64,000 nt of DNA from RGIG9379 sp031553005 (GTDB lineage Bacteria > Bacteroidota > Bacteroidia > Bacteroidales > Paludibacteraceae). The stretch spans positions 1 through 64,000 of the forward strand of contig JAVBMA010000007.1 of the NCBI GenBank assembly GCA_031553005.1. The letters run 5' to 3'. Each line of letters begins with the position of its first letter. Position 1 is the first letter of the stretch. A program made the translations under genes and the position numbers. Below the pieces are notes generated by a model. That model saw only the letters and a list, made by a program, of their open reading frames with translations, did not search any database and was not told the DNA's origin. Below are positions 33,749 through 42,075 of this stretch, in pieces.

Positions 33749-35683
33749 ATGAATACATTGATAACAACATTAATAATAATACTATTACCATTTCTGATGT
33801 TCTTACAATTAGGACTTTTAGGCAATAAAATAGGCTCTAAAATGTCCGGACTATTAGGAACAGCGGGAATGACAATTGTTGCCATACTCTCCTACTTTAT
33901 CGCATTCCAGTATTTTACAGGACTTGGTCTCGGAACTGACGGAGGTTATGAAAAAATATTAGTTTGTAACTACAAATGGCTGGATTTTTCAAGCGTCAAC
34001 TTTCCTAATTTATTCATTAGCTTAGGAATACTGTTAGACCCTATTTCGGTTATGATGTTGGTAGTTATCTCCACAGTATCTTTGATGGTACATATTTATA
34101 GTTTGGGATATATGCACGGAGAAACAGGTTTTCCTCGTTATTACGCTGTTTTATCCCTTTTCTCTTTCGCTATGCTGGGATTGGTAGTAGCAACCAATAT
34201 CTTCCAGATGTATATTTTCTGGGAATTGGTGGGTGTATCTTCTTTCTTGCTAATCAGCTTCTACTACATGAAGCCGTCTGCAGTAAAAGCAGCCAAAAAG
34301 GCATTTATCGTTACCCGTTTTGCAGATATGTTCTTCCTCATCGGTATCCTGATTCTATCTTTCTATACTAAAACATTTGACTTCGGTCAGATAACAGCAA
34401 ACAATGCCGAATTAGTCAGCACGTCTTTAAGAGGAGTTACTTTTATGGGGCTTTCAGTAGCATCAATTGCTACCATGCTGATATTTATGGGAGGCGCCGG
34501 AAAATCGGCTATGTTCCCATTCCACATTTGGTTACCAGATGCAATGGAAGGTCCTACCCCTGCTTCTGCATTAATCCATGCCGCTACAATGGTTGTAGCC
34601 GGTGTTTATTTGGTTGCCAGATTATTCCCTGTCTATTTTTGGGTTACACCTAATATATTAGAAGCCATTGCATATATTGGAGCATTCACAAGTTTGTTTG
34701 CCGCCATTATTGCTTGTACACAAACAGATATTAAACGAGTTCTCGCTTTCTCTACTATTTCGCAAATTGCTTACATGATGGTAGCATTAGGCGTTTCCGG
34801 TTTTGTTGGTCACGACGGACTCGGATTTACAGCTTCCATGTGGCACTTGTTCACTCACGCTATGTTCAAAGCATTGTTATTCCTCGGTGCAGGAGCCATT
34901 ATCCATGCTGTTCATAGCAATGAAATGGATTCAATGGGAAATCTCCGTAAATATTTACCAATCACACACATCACATTCCTGATTGCATGTTTGGCTATTG
35001 CAGGTATCCCTCCTTTCTCCGGATTCTTCTCTAAAGACGAAATATTAGTTGCAGCATTTGACTCCAATAAGTTACTGTTCATTTGCCAGTTTGTTGTAGC
35101 CGGATTAACCGCATTCTATATGTTCCGCTTGTATTACAGAATTTTCTGGTACAGCAAAAAAGATTACGGACACCATACCCCGCACGAAGCTCCGGCAAAT
35201 ATGTTCGTACCATTAATTATATTGGCTGTTTATACATGTATCAGCGGATTCTTCCCTTTCAGCAAATTAATTACTGCCGACGGACTTCCGTTTGAAATCC
35301 ATACAGAGTGGATAGTTGCCATTCCGAGCGTATTAGTAGCTCTTTTGGGTATTGCAATTGCAACCATTCTTTACAAAAAAGAAAACTCACGTCCGGATGC
35401 TATTGTCGCATCTATCAAGGGTGTTTATAAATATGCTTACCACAAGTTCTATATAGATGAAATTTATCTATTCATCACGAATAAGATTATTTTCGATAAG
35501 ATTTCCAAACCTATTGCATGGTTCGACCACTACATTATAGACGGCTTTATGAATCTTTTGGGATGGGTTACAAACAAAACATCCTTTGAAATACGCGACT
35601 TCCAAAGCGGAAATGTACAACAATATGCATGGGTATTCGTAATGGGTGTAGTAACAATCGTTGCATTCGTAATTTACCTATAA
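33749..35683 (+). CDS. nuoL: NADH-quinone oxidoreductase subunit L
   Basis: Largest antiporter-like proton-pumping subunit. 644 residues, about 14-16 helices. The Mrp-type core has MYIFWELVGVSSFLLI (Glu), GGAGKSAMFPFHIWLPDAMEGPTPASALIHAATMVVAG (Lys and His), and ITHITFLIACLAIAGIPPFSGFFSKDEI. The C-terminal third contains the lateral helix and ends in a last membrane helix (WVFVMGVVTIVAFVIYL). Full length for the family. Confidence 0.96.
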   Translation: MNTLITTLIIILLPFLMFLQLGLLGNKIGSKMSGLLGTAGMTIVAILSYFIAFQYFTGLGLGTDGGYEKILVCNYKWLDFSSVNFPNLFISLGILLDPISVMMLVVISTVSLMVHIYSLGYMHGETGFPRYYAVLSLFSFAMLGLVVATNIFQMYIFWELVGVSSFLLISFYYMKPSAVKAAKKAFIVTRFADMFFLIGILILSFYTKTFDFGQITANNAELVSTSLRGVTFMGLSVASIATMLIFMGGAGKSAMFPFHIWLPDAMEGPTPASALIHAATMVVAGVYLVARLFPVYFWVTPNILEAIAYIGAFTSLFAAIIACTQTDIKRVLAFSTISQIAYMMVALGVSGFVGHDGLGFTASMWHLFTHAMFKALLFLGAGAIIHAVHSNEMDSMGNLRKYLPITHITFLIACLAIAGIPPFSGFFSKDEILVAAFDSNKLLFICQFVVAGLTAFYMFRLYYRIFWYSKKDYGHHTPHEAPANMFVPLIILAVYTCISGFFPFSKLITADGLPFEIHTEWIVAIPSVLVALLGIAIATILYKKENSRPDAIVASIKGVYKYAYHKFYIDEIYLFITNKIIFDKISKPIAWFDHYIIDGFMNLLGWVTNKTSFEIRDFQSGNVQQYAWVFVMGVVTIVAFVIYL

Positions 35684-35742
35684 GTCCCTTAAAGCTGATT
35701 ACAACTTAATTACTGTCAATTACTGAAAAAATATTTTACAAA

Positions 35743-37233
35743 ATGAATATATTATCCTTATTTGTAGCTATTCCCGTGCTGATGATGGCAATCATATTTT
35801 GCCTGAAAAGCAAATGTGCTATCCGTATAGTAATGGCTGTAGGTTCGTTTATACTTCTTGCCACAGCCGCCTATCTGACAATAGATTTTTTAGCGCAGAG
35901 AAGTGCCGGAAACACGGCTGAATTCCTGTTTACCGACAGTTACCTATGGTACAAAACATTCAATATCCATTATGCAATCGGAGTAGATGGAGTTTCTGTC
36001 GCTATGCTGCTACTCTCGTGTGTTGTAGTTATTACAGGAGTATTCGCCTCATGGGGAATGGAATTTCAAACCAAAGAATTTTTCCTGTGGTTCCTGATGC
36101 TTTCCATTGGAGTATTCGGATTCTTCATCTCAATCGATCTCTTTACAATGTTCCTGTTCTACGAAGTAGCTTTAATTCCAATGTACCTGTTAATCGGCAT
36201 TTGGGGTAGCGGCAAAAAAGAATATTCAGCAATGAAACTGACATTGATGTTGATGGGTGGTTCTGCATTCTTATTAGTAGGGATTTTAGGAATCTATTTC
36301 TATTCAGCACCCGAAGGACAACAATTAACATTCAATATTCTGGAAATTTCTAAAAACAGTGTTATGCCGATTGAGATGCAACGGGTATTTTTCCCGCTTA
36401 CATTTATCGGATTCGGTGTATTAGGCGCTATGTTTCCATTCCATACATGGTCGCCCGATGGTCACGCCTCTGCTCCTACTTCGGTTTCAATGCTTCATGC
36501 CGGGGTTTTGATGAAACTCGGAGGATACGGATGTTTTCGCGTTGCTATGTTTTTAATGCCACAGGCTGCAAATGAATTAGCCTGGATATTTATTATTCTG
36601 ACCGGAATCAGCGTTGTTTACGGAGCATATAGTGCATGTGTCCAGAACGACTTAAAATATATCAATGCCTACTCTTCAGTAAGCCACTGCGGTTTAGTGC
36701 TTTTTGCACTGCTTATGATGAATAAGACTGCTATGACCGGAGCTATCCTGCAAATGGTTTCACACGGTTTGATGACAGCCCTTTTCTTTGCCCTTATAGG
36801 TATGATTTATGGACGCACTCACACTCGTGATATTCGCGAAATGGGAGGCTTGATGAAAATAATGCCAATATTAAGTGTATGTTATGTAATCGCAGGTTTG
36901 GCTTCATTAGGACTTCCGGGACTAAGTGGATTCGTTGCTGAAATGACCATTTTTGTCGGTGCATTCGAACATACCGACTTATTTCACCGCGCATTTGTAA
37001 TTATCGGTTGTTCTTCTATCGTAATTACTGCTGTATACATTTTAAGAGTAGTCGGAAAGATTCTTTTCGGCCCTGTACAAGACAAACATCATGAATCACT
37101 TACCGATGCGGTTTGGTATGAAAAAATAGCCACCTTCGGATTGATTATTGCAATCGCCGGTATTGGTATTGCTCCTCTTTGGTTATCAAATATGATAGGT
37201 CAAGGGATTGAGAACATTGTAAAGTTCTTCTAA
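35743..37233 (+). CDS. nuoM: NADH-quinone oxidoreductase subunit M
   Basis: 496-residue antiporter-like subunit. Conserved Glu in FLFYEVALIPMYLLIGIWG, the Lys/His core AMFPFHTWSPDGHASAPTSVSMLHAGVLMKLGGYG, and ASLGLPGLSGFVAEM. About 14 transmembrane helices. Normally nuoN would follow; here an ORF6N gene intervenes, 89 bases downstream. Confidence 0.96.
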   Translation: MNILSLFVAIPVLMMAIIFCLKSKCAIRIVMAVGSFILLATAAYLTIDFLAQRSAGNTAEFLFTDSYLWYKTFNIHYAIGVDGVSVAMLLLSCVVVITGVFASWGMEFQTKEFFLWFLMLSIGVFGFFISIDLFTMFLFYEVALIPMYLLIGIWGSGKKEYSAMKLTLMLMGGSAFLLVGILGIYFYSAPEGQQLTFNILEISKNSVMPIEMQRVFFPLTFIGFGVLGAMFPFHTWSPDGHASAPTSVSMLHAGVLMKLGGYGCFRVAMFLMPQAANELAWIFIILTGISVVYGAYSACVQNDLKYINAYSSVSHCGLVLFALLMMNKTAMTGAILQMVSHGLMTALFFALIGMIYGRTHTRDIREMGGLMKIMPILSVCYVIAGLASLGLPGLSGFVAEMTIFVGAFEHTDLFHRAFVIIGCSSIVITAVYILRVVGKILFGPVQDKHHESLTDAVWYEKIATFGLIIAIAGIGIAPLWLSNMIGQGIENIVKFF

Positions 37234-37257
37234 AGAAGGCTGACAATGAGAAATTTA

Positions 37258-37288
37258 TATATTTGCAGTCGAATTTTTCGACCGCAAA
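37258..37288 (+). promoter_or_regulatory. Putative promoter and palindromic operator of the ORF6N gene
   Basis: TATATTTG (37258-37265) is a full -7 match. It overlaps a 27-bp hairpin (37262-37288): arms TTTGC/GCAAA outside and GTCGAA-TTT-TTCGAC inside, with one A-C mismatch. A further palindrome AGTCAAATTTTGACT lies at 37301-37315, just before the ATG. The arrangement suggests self-regulation; this is inference. Confidence 0.5.
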
Positions 37289-37322
37289 CGAGAATGAGAT
37301 AGTCAAATTTTGACTACTTCAA

Positions 37323-37883
37323 ATGAAAAATCTATTTGTTATGCATGAGTTGGTAAAGTTTAAAGAAATTGAAGAAAAAATAATTTCTGTCAGAGGACAG
37401 CAAGTTATACTCGATAATGATGTCGCAACTCTTTATGGTGTGGAAACAAAACGCATCAATGAAGCAGTGAAAAACAATCCGGAAAAATTTCCGGAAGGAT
37501 ATATTATCTATCTTTCTAAGAATGAAAAAGATAAGGTAGTCGAATTTTTCGACCACCTTGCAAATATCAGATTTTCACCAATTTTACCAAAAGCTTTTAC
37601 AGAAAAAGGGCTGTATATGTTAGCCACAATTCTTAGAAGCCCGGTAGCCACTGAAACAACTATTGCAATTGTAGAGACTTTTGCAAAAATAAAAGAGCTT
37701 ACGCGCACGGTTTCCGAATTATCGGAAACAGAAGAAGAGTCAAAACAAAAATCTCTGATGCAAAAAAGCGGAGAAATCATGAGTGATATTCTGGGAAGCG
37801 AATTAAGCACAAGTGATACCGAAACAACAATTGAATTAAATTTAGCCGTACTAAAATTGAAACATACGGTAAAAAGAAAATAA
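37323..37883 (+). CDS. ORF6N domain protein inserted in the nuo operon
   Basis: 186 residues. The ORF6N domain (KilA-N related, DNA-binding, common in phages and mobile regions) covers about 15-100: VRGQQVILDNDVATLYGVETKRINEAVKNNPEKFPEGYIIYLSKNE, followed by PKAFTEKGLYMLATILRSP. The C-terminal 80 residues are helical, Glu/Ser/Lys-rich (SELSETEEESKQKSLMQKS). No complex I role is known. It lies between nuoM (89 bases) and nuoN (20 bases) on the same strand and has its own -7 box and palindromes, so it looks like a later insertion. A copy of the upstream palindrome core recurs inside it at 37539-37553. Confidence 0.85.
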   Translation: MKNLFVMHELVKFKEIEEKIISVRGQQVILDNDVATLYGVETKRINEAVKNNPEKFPEGYIIYLSKNEKDKVVEFFDHLANIRFSPILPKAFTEKGLYMLATILRSPVATETTIAIVETFAKIKELTRTVSELSETEEESKQKSLMQKSGEIMSDILGSELSTSDTETTIELNLAVLKLKHTVKRK

Positions 37884-37903
37884 AAATATATAATACACTA
37901 AAT

Positions 37904-39337
37904 ATGGACTATAGCAATTTTTTACTCATGCGCCACGAAATATCGTTGGTAATAGTATTGGTCTTTCTTTTGTTAGCAGACTTATTTCTCGGTGAAAAAG
38001 GAAAAAAATATTTTCAACCGACTGCCATCGGCGTCTTTCTGGTACACACCGTTTACGGATTTTATCTAAGTGGAAGCTTCGGAGGCAGTATCGGAGAGTC
38101 TTTTTCCGGAATGTATCAAACTTCAGATATGCATCTTTTTGTCAAAAATATCCTGAATCTGGGTACACTATTCGTATTCTTTTTCGCCCATTACTGGAAT
38201 CAAAATGAAAATAAAAACGCAAGAGGAGAATTTTACTTCCTCACATTAGCTACCCTATTCGGTATGTACTTAATGATTTCGGCAGGCGATTTCTTATTAT
38301 TCTATATCGGATTGGAAACTGCATCCATACCAATGGCTGCGTTAGTCGCATTCAATAAATTCAAACACGAATCGGCGGAGGCGGGAGCTAAATACATCCT
38401 TTCGGCGGCATTCTCATCCGCCATCATGTTGTTCGGTATCTCCTATATATATGGAACTTGCGGTTCTTTATACTTCACTGAAGTATCGGAAGCATTTATT
38501 GCAACCCCATTACAAATTATGGCGATGATTTTCTTTAGTGCCGGTATGGCGTTTAAAATATCATTGGTTCCATTTCACTTATGGACTGCCGACACTTACC
38601 AAGGCGCTCCTACTTCAGTTACAGCCTATCTCTCGGTTATATCCAAAGGTTCTGCGGTATTCGCCTTTATGTGCATCTTATTTAAAGCATTCGGAAACTA
38701 TCCTGAATTCTGGCAACAATTACTTTGGTGGGGTATTGTAATAACTATCACTATAGGTAACCTTTTCGCTATCCGTCAGAAAAACCTCAAGCGTTTTCTC
38801 GCCTTCTCTTCCATATCACAGGCAGGATACATTATGTTGGGTGTAATAGCCGGCACTCCGGAAGGTATGACTGCAACGGTTTACTACATCTTCATTTACC
38901 TATTTACCAACTTGGCTGCATTTGGAGTAATTTCTACTATTGAAAACCAAACCGGAAAGGTAAAAATGAACGATTACGATGGTCTGTATTCTACTAATCC
39001 GAAATTGGCAATCATCATGATGTTGGTAATGTTCTCATTAGGAGGTATTCCTCCGTTTGCAGGATTTTTCAGCAAATTCTTCATTTTTGCCGCTGCTGCA
39101 CAACAAGGGCAATATCTATTAGTATTCATCGCCTTATTAAATACAATTATCTCCCTATACTACTACTTATTAATCGTAAAAGCCATGTTTATCAACAAAT
39201 CGGAAAATCCGATTCAAACGATTAAAAGCGATGGAATGTCCGTATTAGGTTTGGCTATATGTACTGCCGGTATACTTATATTAGGCTTTATCAGTCCAAT
39301 TTATCAATATATTGAAAGCATTAGTTTTGGAATGTAA
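37904..39337 (+). CDS. nuoN: NADH-quinone oxidoreductase subunit N
   Basis: 477-residue antiporter-like subunit. The Glu motif is FLLFYIGLETASIPMAALVAF, the Lys/His core is MAFKISLVPFHLWTADTYQGAPTSVTAYLSVISKGSAV, and SLGGIPPFAGFFSKFFIF is present. About 13-14 helices. It completes a 10-gene set A-B-CD-H-I-J-K-L-M-N; NuoE, F and G, the NADH-binding module, are absent, as in other Bacteroidota. A terminator follows. Confidence 0.95.
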   Translation: MDYSNFLLMRHEISLVIVLVFLLLADLFLGEKGKKYFQPTAIGVFLVHTVYGFYLSGSFGGSIGESFSGMYQTSDMHLFVKNILNLGTLFVFFFAHYWNQNENKNARGEFYFLTLATLFGMYLMISAGDFLLFYIGLETASIPMAALVAFNKFKHESAEAGAKYILSAAFSSAIMLFGISYIYGTCGSLYFTEVSEAFIATPLQIMAMIFFSAGMAFKISLVPFHLWTADTYQGAPTSVTAYLSVISKGSAVFAFMCILFKAFGNYPEFWQQLLWWGIVITITIGNLFAIRQKNLKRFLAFSSISQAGYIMLGVIAGTPEGMTATVYYIFIYLFTNLAAFGVISTIENQTGKVKMNDYDGLYSTNPKLAIIMMLVMFSLGGIPPFAGFFSKFFIFAAAAQQGQYLLVFIALLNTIISLYYYLLIVKAMFINKSENPIQTIKSDGMSVLGLAICTAGILILGFISPIYQYIESISFGM

Positions 39338-39363
39338 TTTCCTAAATAAATTAAAAAATATAG

Positions 39364-39406
39364 AAAATCCCATTAGTTAAAAAATAACTAATGGGATTTT
39401 TATTTT
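39364..39406 (+). terminator. Terminator of the nuo operon
   Basis: AAAATCCCATTAGTTA / TAACTAATGGGATTTT, a perfect 16-bp stem with a 5-nt loop, followed by TATTTT. Confidence 0.88.
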
Positions 39407-39492
39407 AGCGCCTCTCTCCTTTTTCTAAAATCAAAGAAAATATTCCTCTGATTTTTTTATGGTAAAAAACCTTAATAAATTTATAGTCAGAG

Positions 39493-39523
39493 TTTGAAAG
39501 AAACTTTTTTATTTCTAATATTG
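39493..39523 (+). promoter_or_regulatory. Promoter of the small membrane protein gene
   Basis: TTTG (39493-39496), 19-nt spacer, TAATATTG (39516-39523). Leader about 23 bases. Confidence 0.55.
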
Positions 39524-39552
39524 CAAATCAACTAAATATAAACTCGATAATT

Positions 39553-40017
39553 ATGGAAGAGATTCATAAAGAACAAAATGAATTGAAAATCAATTCTCTA
39601 ATAAAAACGTATTTAACGACCATTCATAAATGGGCTAAATTTTTCACTGTCTTAGGTTCCGTTGGAATCGGACTAATGTTTATTATCGGATTAATTATGG
39701 TTATTACCGGAATAGCCAGTAATTCAATGGGAACTTCTCTTGGATTCGAAGGATTCACCTTTTCTATAATGGGAATAATTTATGTTATAATAGCTATAAT
39801 ATATATCTTGCCTGTTATTTTTTTAAATAAATTTTCGAATAGCCTGAAAAATGCAATTGAATATACCAATAACAATGAACTGCAAACTGCTTTTCAGAAT
39901 TTAAAATCCCTCTTTAAATTCTGTGGTATCTGTACTATTGTTTTTATATCTGTTTATATTCTAATTATTTTAATTGCATTAATAGCAGGAATCATAGCAG
40001 GATTTTCTTATTTCTGA
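39553..40017 (+). CDS. Small integral membrane protein, DUF5362-like
   Basis: 154 residues. Three or four hydrophobic helices: WAKFFTVLGSVGIGLMFIIGLIMVIT, FSIMGIIYVIIAIIYILPVIFL, and a C-terminal pair GICTIVFISVYILIILIALIAGIIAGF. Between the second and third is an amphipathic stretch (SLKNAIEYTNNNELQTAFQNLKSLFKF) typical of the Bacteroidota DUF5362 family, whose function is unknown. Own promoter; convergent with the next gene. Confidence 0.7.
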   Translation: MEEIHKEQNELKINSLIKTYLTTIHKWAKFFTVLGSVGIGLMFIIGLIMVITGIASNSMGTSLGFEGFTFSIMGIIYVIIAIIYILPVIFLNKFSNSLKNAIEYTNNNELQTAFQNLKSLFKFCGICTIVFISVYILIILIALIAGIIAGFSYF

Positions 40018-40044
40018 TATCCATTAATAAAGCAATAAGAAAAA

Positions 40045-41100
40045 TTACTCAGTTAATTTAAATGTAGCCCTTACCGGATTGTGGTCGGAAAATTCGAAAC
40101 CAAGGTCATCACATTTTATAGATTCGACTGATATATTCGGGGATAAAATAAAAAAGTCTATCAATGTAACTTTTGTTTCTCCCTTTTTATATGGAGTATC
40201 TACCCTACGATTAGAAGGTGTGGAATTATCAAACACATACTTCCAATCAGCAGGAAGCAATGTATCCGGAATAGCGTGAAAATCGACAAAATCAAACGGT
40301 TGTCCGCGAAATTCTGTTTTAATGTTTAACGGGCATTGGTTAAAATCACCGCCGACTATAACATAATTTCCTTTATCATATTCTTCCATCAAAAATTTAC
40401 GGAAATAACCCAATTCGGCTTTTCGTAACTCTCCGTTATGGTCAAAAGCAGAATTATGTGTATTAACCAGAACCAGTTCTTTATCATTTGAAGTGGGGAA
40501 ACGCATGGATAAAAAACACCTGTCGAGCATAAAAACACGTAATGGCCAACTAAAATTAAAAGGAAAAGCGTTACGTTCGACAATAATCGGGGAATAAAGC
40601 GAGTAAGTTATCAAACCGCTTTTCACTTTGCCCATTGGGTCAAACACCGGCTCGGGAATAAATTCAACATTATAGTTCATAGCAAAAGAAGGATGATACC
40701 GGTACAGTATACTTCCAAAATAATCTAACTGATTGATATGGTAACTTCTCTTCGCGTCTTCGTCAATTTCCTGAATCAGGAAAAAATCAATATTTGGGTT
40801 TTTAGACAAATAATCGCCGATTCCATCCATATTTTTCCTCATTTGCTCCATTACCGGGCGAACTTTTGTACCTCCATCATAAAAGAAGTCCATGTTTTTA
40901 TCCAATCCGGCATAACCGATATTCCATGTAACAAACCGTAACGGTTCTCCAATACGAATCGTATCCGACTTTTCCTGAACCGAAATAAGTTCTTTTGCTT
41001 CAGGTTGATAATCAACTAAAGTGAAATATAACAGGAAACAAGAAACAAACAATAATATAACAAATAGTAATAGTGCCAATACTTTAATTATTATTTTCAT
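40045..41100 (-). CDS. Endonuclease/exonuclease/phosphatase family protein, membrane-anchored
   Basis: 351 residues from ATG 41100 (MKIIIKVLALLLFVILLFVSCF); a longer start at 41121 is possible. An N-terminal hydrophobic helix, either an anchor or a lipoprotein signal (LFVSC), places the catalytic domain in the periplasm or outside. Metal-dependent EEP core: RFVTWNIGY (Asn), FFLIQEID (Glu), LVNTHNSAFD, IVGGDFNQCP (Asp/Asn) and the terminal FSDHNPV (Asp/His). Substrate could be nucleic acid, phosphoester or sphingomyelin-like lipid; sequence does not decide. Confidence 0.88.
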   Translation of the reverse strand: MKIIIKVLALLLFVILLFVSCFLLYFTLVDYQPEAKELISVQEKSDTIRIGEPLRFVTWNIGYAGLDKNMDFFYDGGTKVRPVMEQMRKNMDGIGDYLSKNPNIDFFLIQEIDEDAKRSYHINQLDYFGSILYRYHPSFAMNYNVEFIPEPVFDPMGKVKSGLITYSLYSPIIVERNAFPFNFSWPLRVFMLDRCFLSMRFPTSNDKELVLVNTHNSAFDHNGELRKAELGYFRKFLMEEYDKGNYVIVGGDFNQCPLNIKTEFRGQPFDFVDFHAIPDTLLPADWKYVFDNSTPSNRRVDTPYKKGETKVTLIDFFILSPNISVESIKCDDLGFEFSDHNPVRATFKLTE

Positions 41101-41338
41101 ACTCAACAATATATACAACAATTAGCCTAAATAGTTCATTTACACAATCATTTTTTTAGAGAAAAGATAAAAACTCTTTTTAGATTGCTTTTTTCATTGT
41201 AAAATTACAAGAAAATAAGGAAGAAGTCAAATTGACTCACAACCGGCAAATACAAATATATTAATCGTCAAATTGCAGCAACGATTCATAATTATTCTAA
41301 AATTATAGTACCATTGTTAAAACTTTACAGGTAAAAAG

Positions 41339-41369
41339 TTTTTATATTTATGATTCTGTATTACCTTTG
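41339..41369 (+). promoter_or_regulatory. Promoter of the coiled-coil/zapA operon
   Basis: TTTT (41339-41342), 19-nt spacer, TACCTTTG (41362-41369); leader about 14 bases to ATG 41390. Confidence 0.55.
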
Positions 41370-41389
41370 TACAGAGTTTTGACAAAAAA

Positions 41390-41683
41390 ATGGCTGATGA
41401 ACAAAGCAAATTATTGACAAGATTGGAGACGGAAGTGCGACATCTGATGGGTCTTTATCAAAAGATAAGGAGCGAGAGGGATGAATTGGCAGCAGAGTTG
41501 GAGAAAACCAAAGAAAAATTATCAGATACGCAAAACATTGCTATAGATTGGGAAACAAAATACCAAAACCTGAAACTGGCAAAAATTATTTCCATCTCCG
41601 AACAAGAAGCTAGAAAAACACAGAACCGATTGTCAAAATTAGAGCGGGAAATAGAAAATTGCATAGCTCTGTTAAATGAATAA
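41390..41683 (+). CDS. Small coiled-coil protein upstream of zapA
   Basis: 97 residues, nearly all heptad-pattern helix (LTRLETEVRHLMGLYQKIRSERDELAAELEKTKEKLSD..., then a second segment RLSKLEREIENCIALL). No catalytic motif or signal. It is followed by zapA with only 7 bases between stop and preferred start. Its size, coiled coil and place suggest a ZapB-like division scaffold, but sequence similarity to E. coli ZapB cannot be claimed by eye. Confidence 0.65.
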   Translation: MADEQSKLLTRLETEVRHLMGLYQKIRSERDELAAELEKTKEKLSDTQNIAIDWETKYQNLKLAKIISISEQEARKTQNRLSKLEREIENCIALLNE

Positions 41684-41690
41684 GGAGCAT

Positions 41691-41975
41691 ATGGAAGACG
41701 ATTTATTCAATATTACGATAAATTTTGCGGAAAAGACCTTTAAACCCCGGATAAAAAGGAGTCAAGAAGGACTATATAGAAATGCCGCTAGTTACGTAGA
41801 AAATAAAATTCAAGAGTATAGAAAAAGGTATCCAAAACAAAGCATAGACACACACCTGTCATTAGTCTCATTAGAACTGGCCCTTGAACTACTCAAAGAA
41901 AAAGACGAAAAAGATTCTATTTACAACCAAATAGGGATATTGGTAAAAGAATTGGAAGAGAATCTAAAAAAATAA
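41691..41975 (+). CDS. zapA: Cell division protein ZapA
   Basis: 94 residues from ATG 41691 (MEDDLFNITINFAEKTF), chosen because an AAGGAG sequence precedes it and the N-terminal strand aligns with ZapA; an upstream ATG at 41676 overlaps the previous gene. N-terminal beta strands (NITINF...TFKPRI), then a helix NAASYVENKIQEYRKRYP and a long C-terminal coiled coil, the ZapA plan. It binds and bundles FtsZ filaments. A hairpin terminator follows before the RNase Y gene. Confidence 0.82.
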   Translation: MEDDLFNITINFAEKTFKPRIKRSQEGLYRNAASYVENKIQEYRKRYPKQSIDTHLSLVSLELALELLKEKDEKDSIYNQIGILVKELEENLKK

Positions 41976-42001
41976 ATCGTATATTTTATTTAAAAAATAC
42001 C

Positions 42002-42043
42002 CGCATTACCGTTGATTGAAATATCAATGATAATGCGTTTTTT
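42002..42043 (+). terminator. Hairpin terminator between zapA and RNase Y
   Basis: CGCATTA...GTTGAT pairs with ATCAAT...TAATGCG (15 positions, one mismatch), then TTTTTT. It lies 33 bases before the RNase Y start, so it may attenuate that gene. Confidence 0.7.
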
Positions 42044-42075
42044 ATATATAAACTTAATTAATTTATCAAACAAAT

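Noticed and set aside
37323..37883. A prophage in the nuo operon
   Set aside because: Only one phage-like gene is present, with no integrase, attachment repeats or structural genes.
28265..39337. Missing NuoE, NuoF and NuoG as a deletion
   Set aside because: Bacteroidota complex I operons commonly lack these subunits and there is no scar at any junction; it is the lineage norm, not a local loss.
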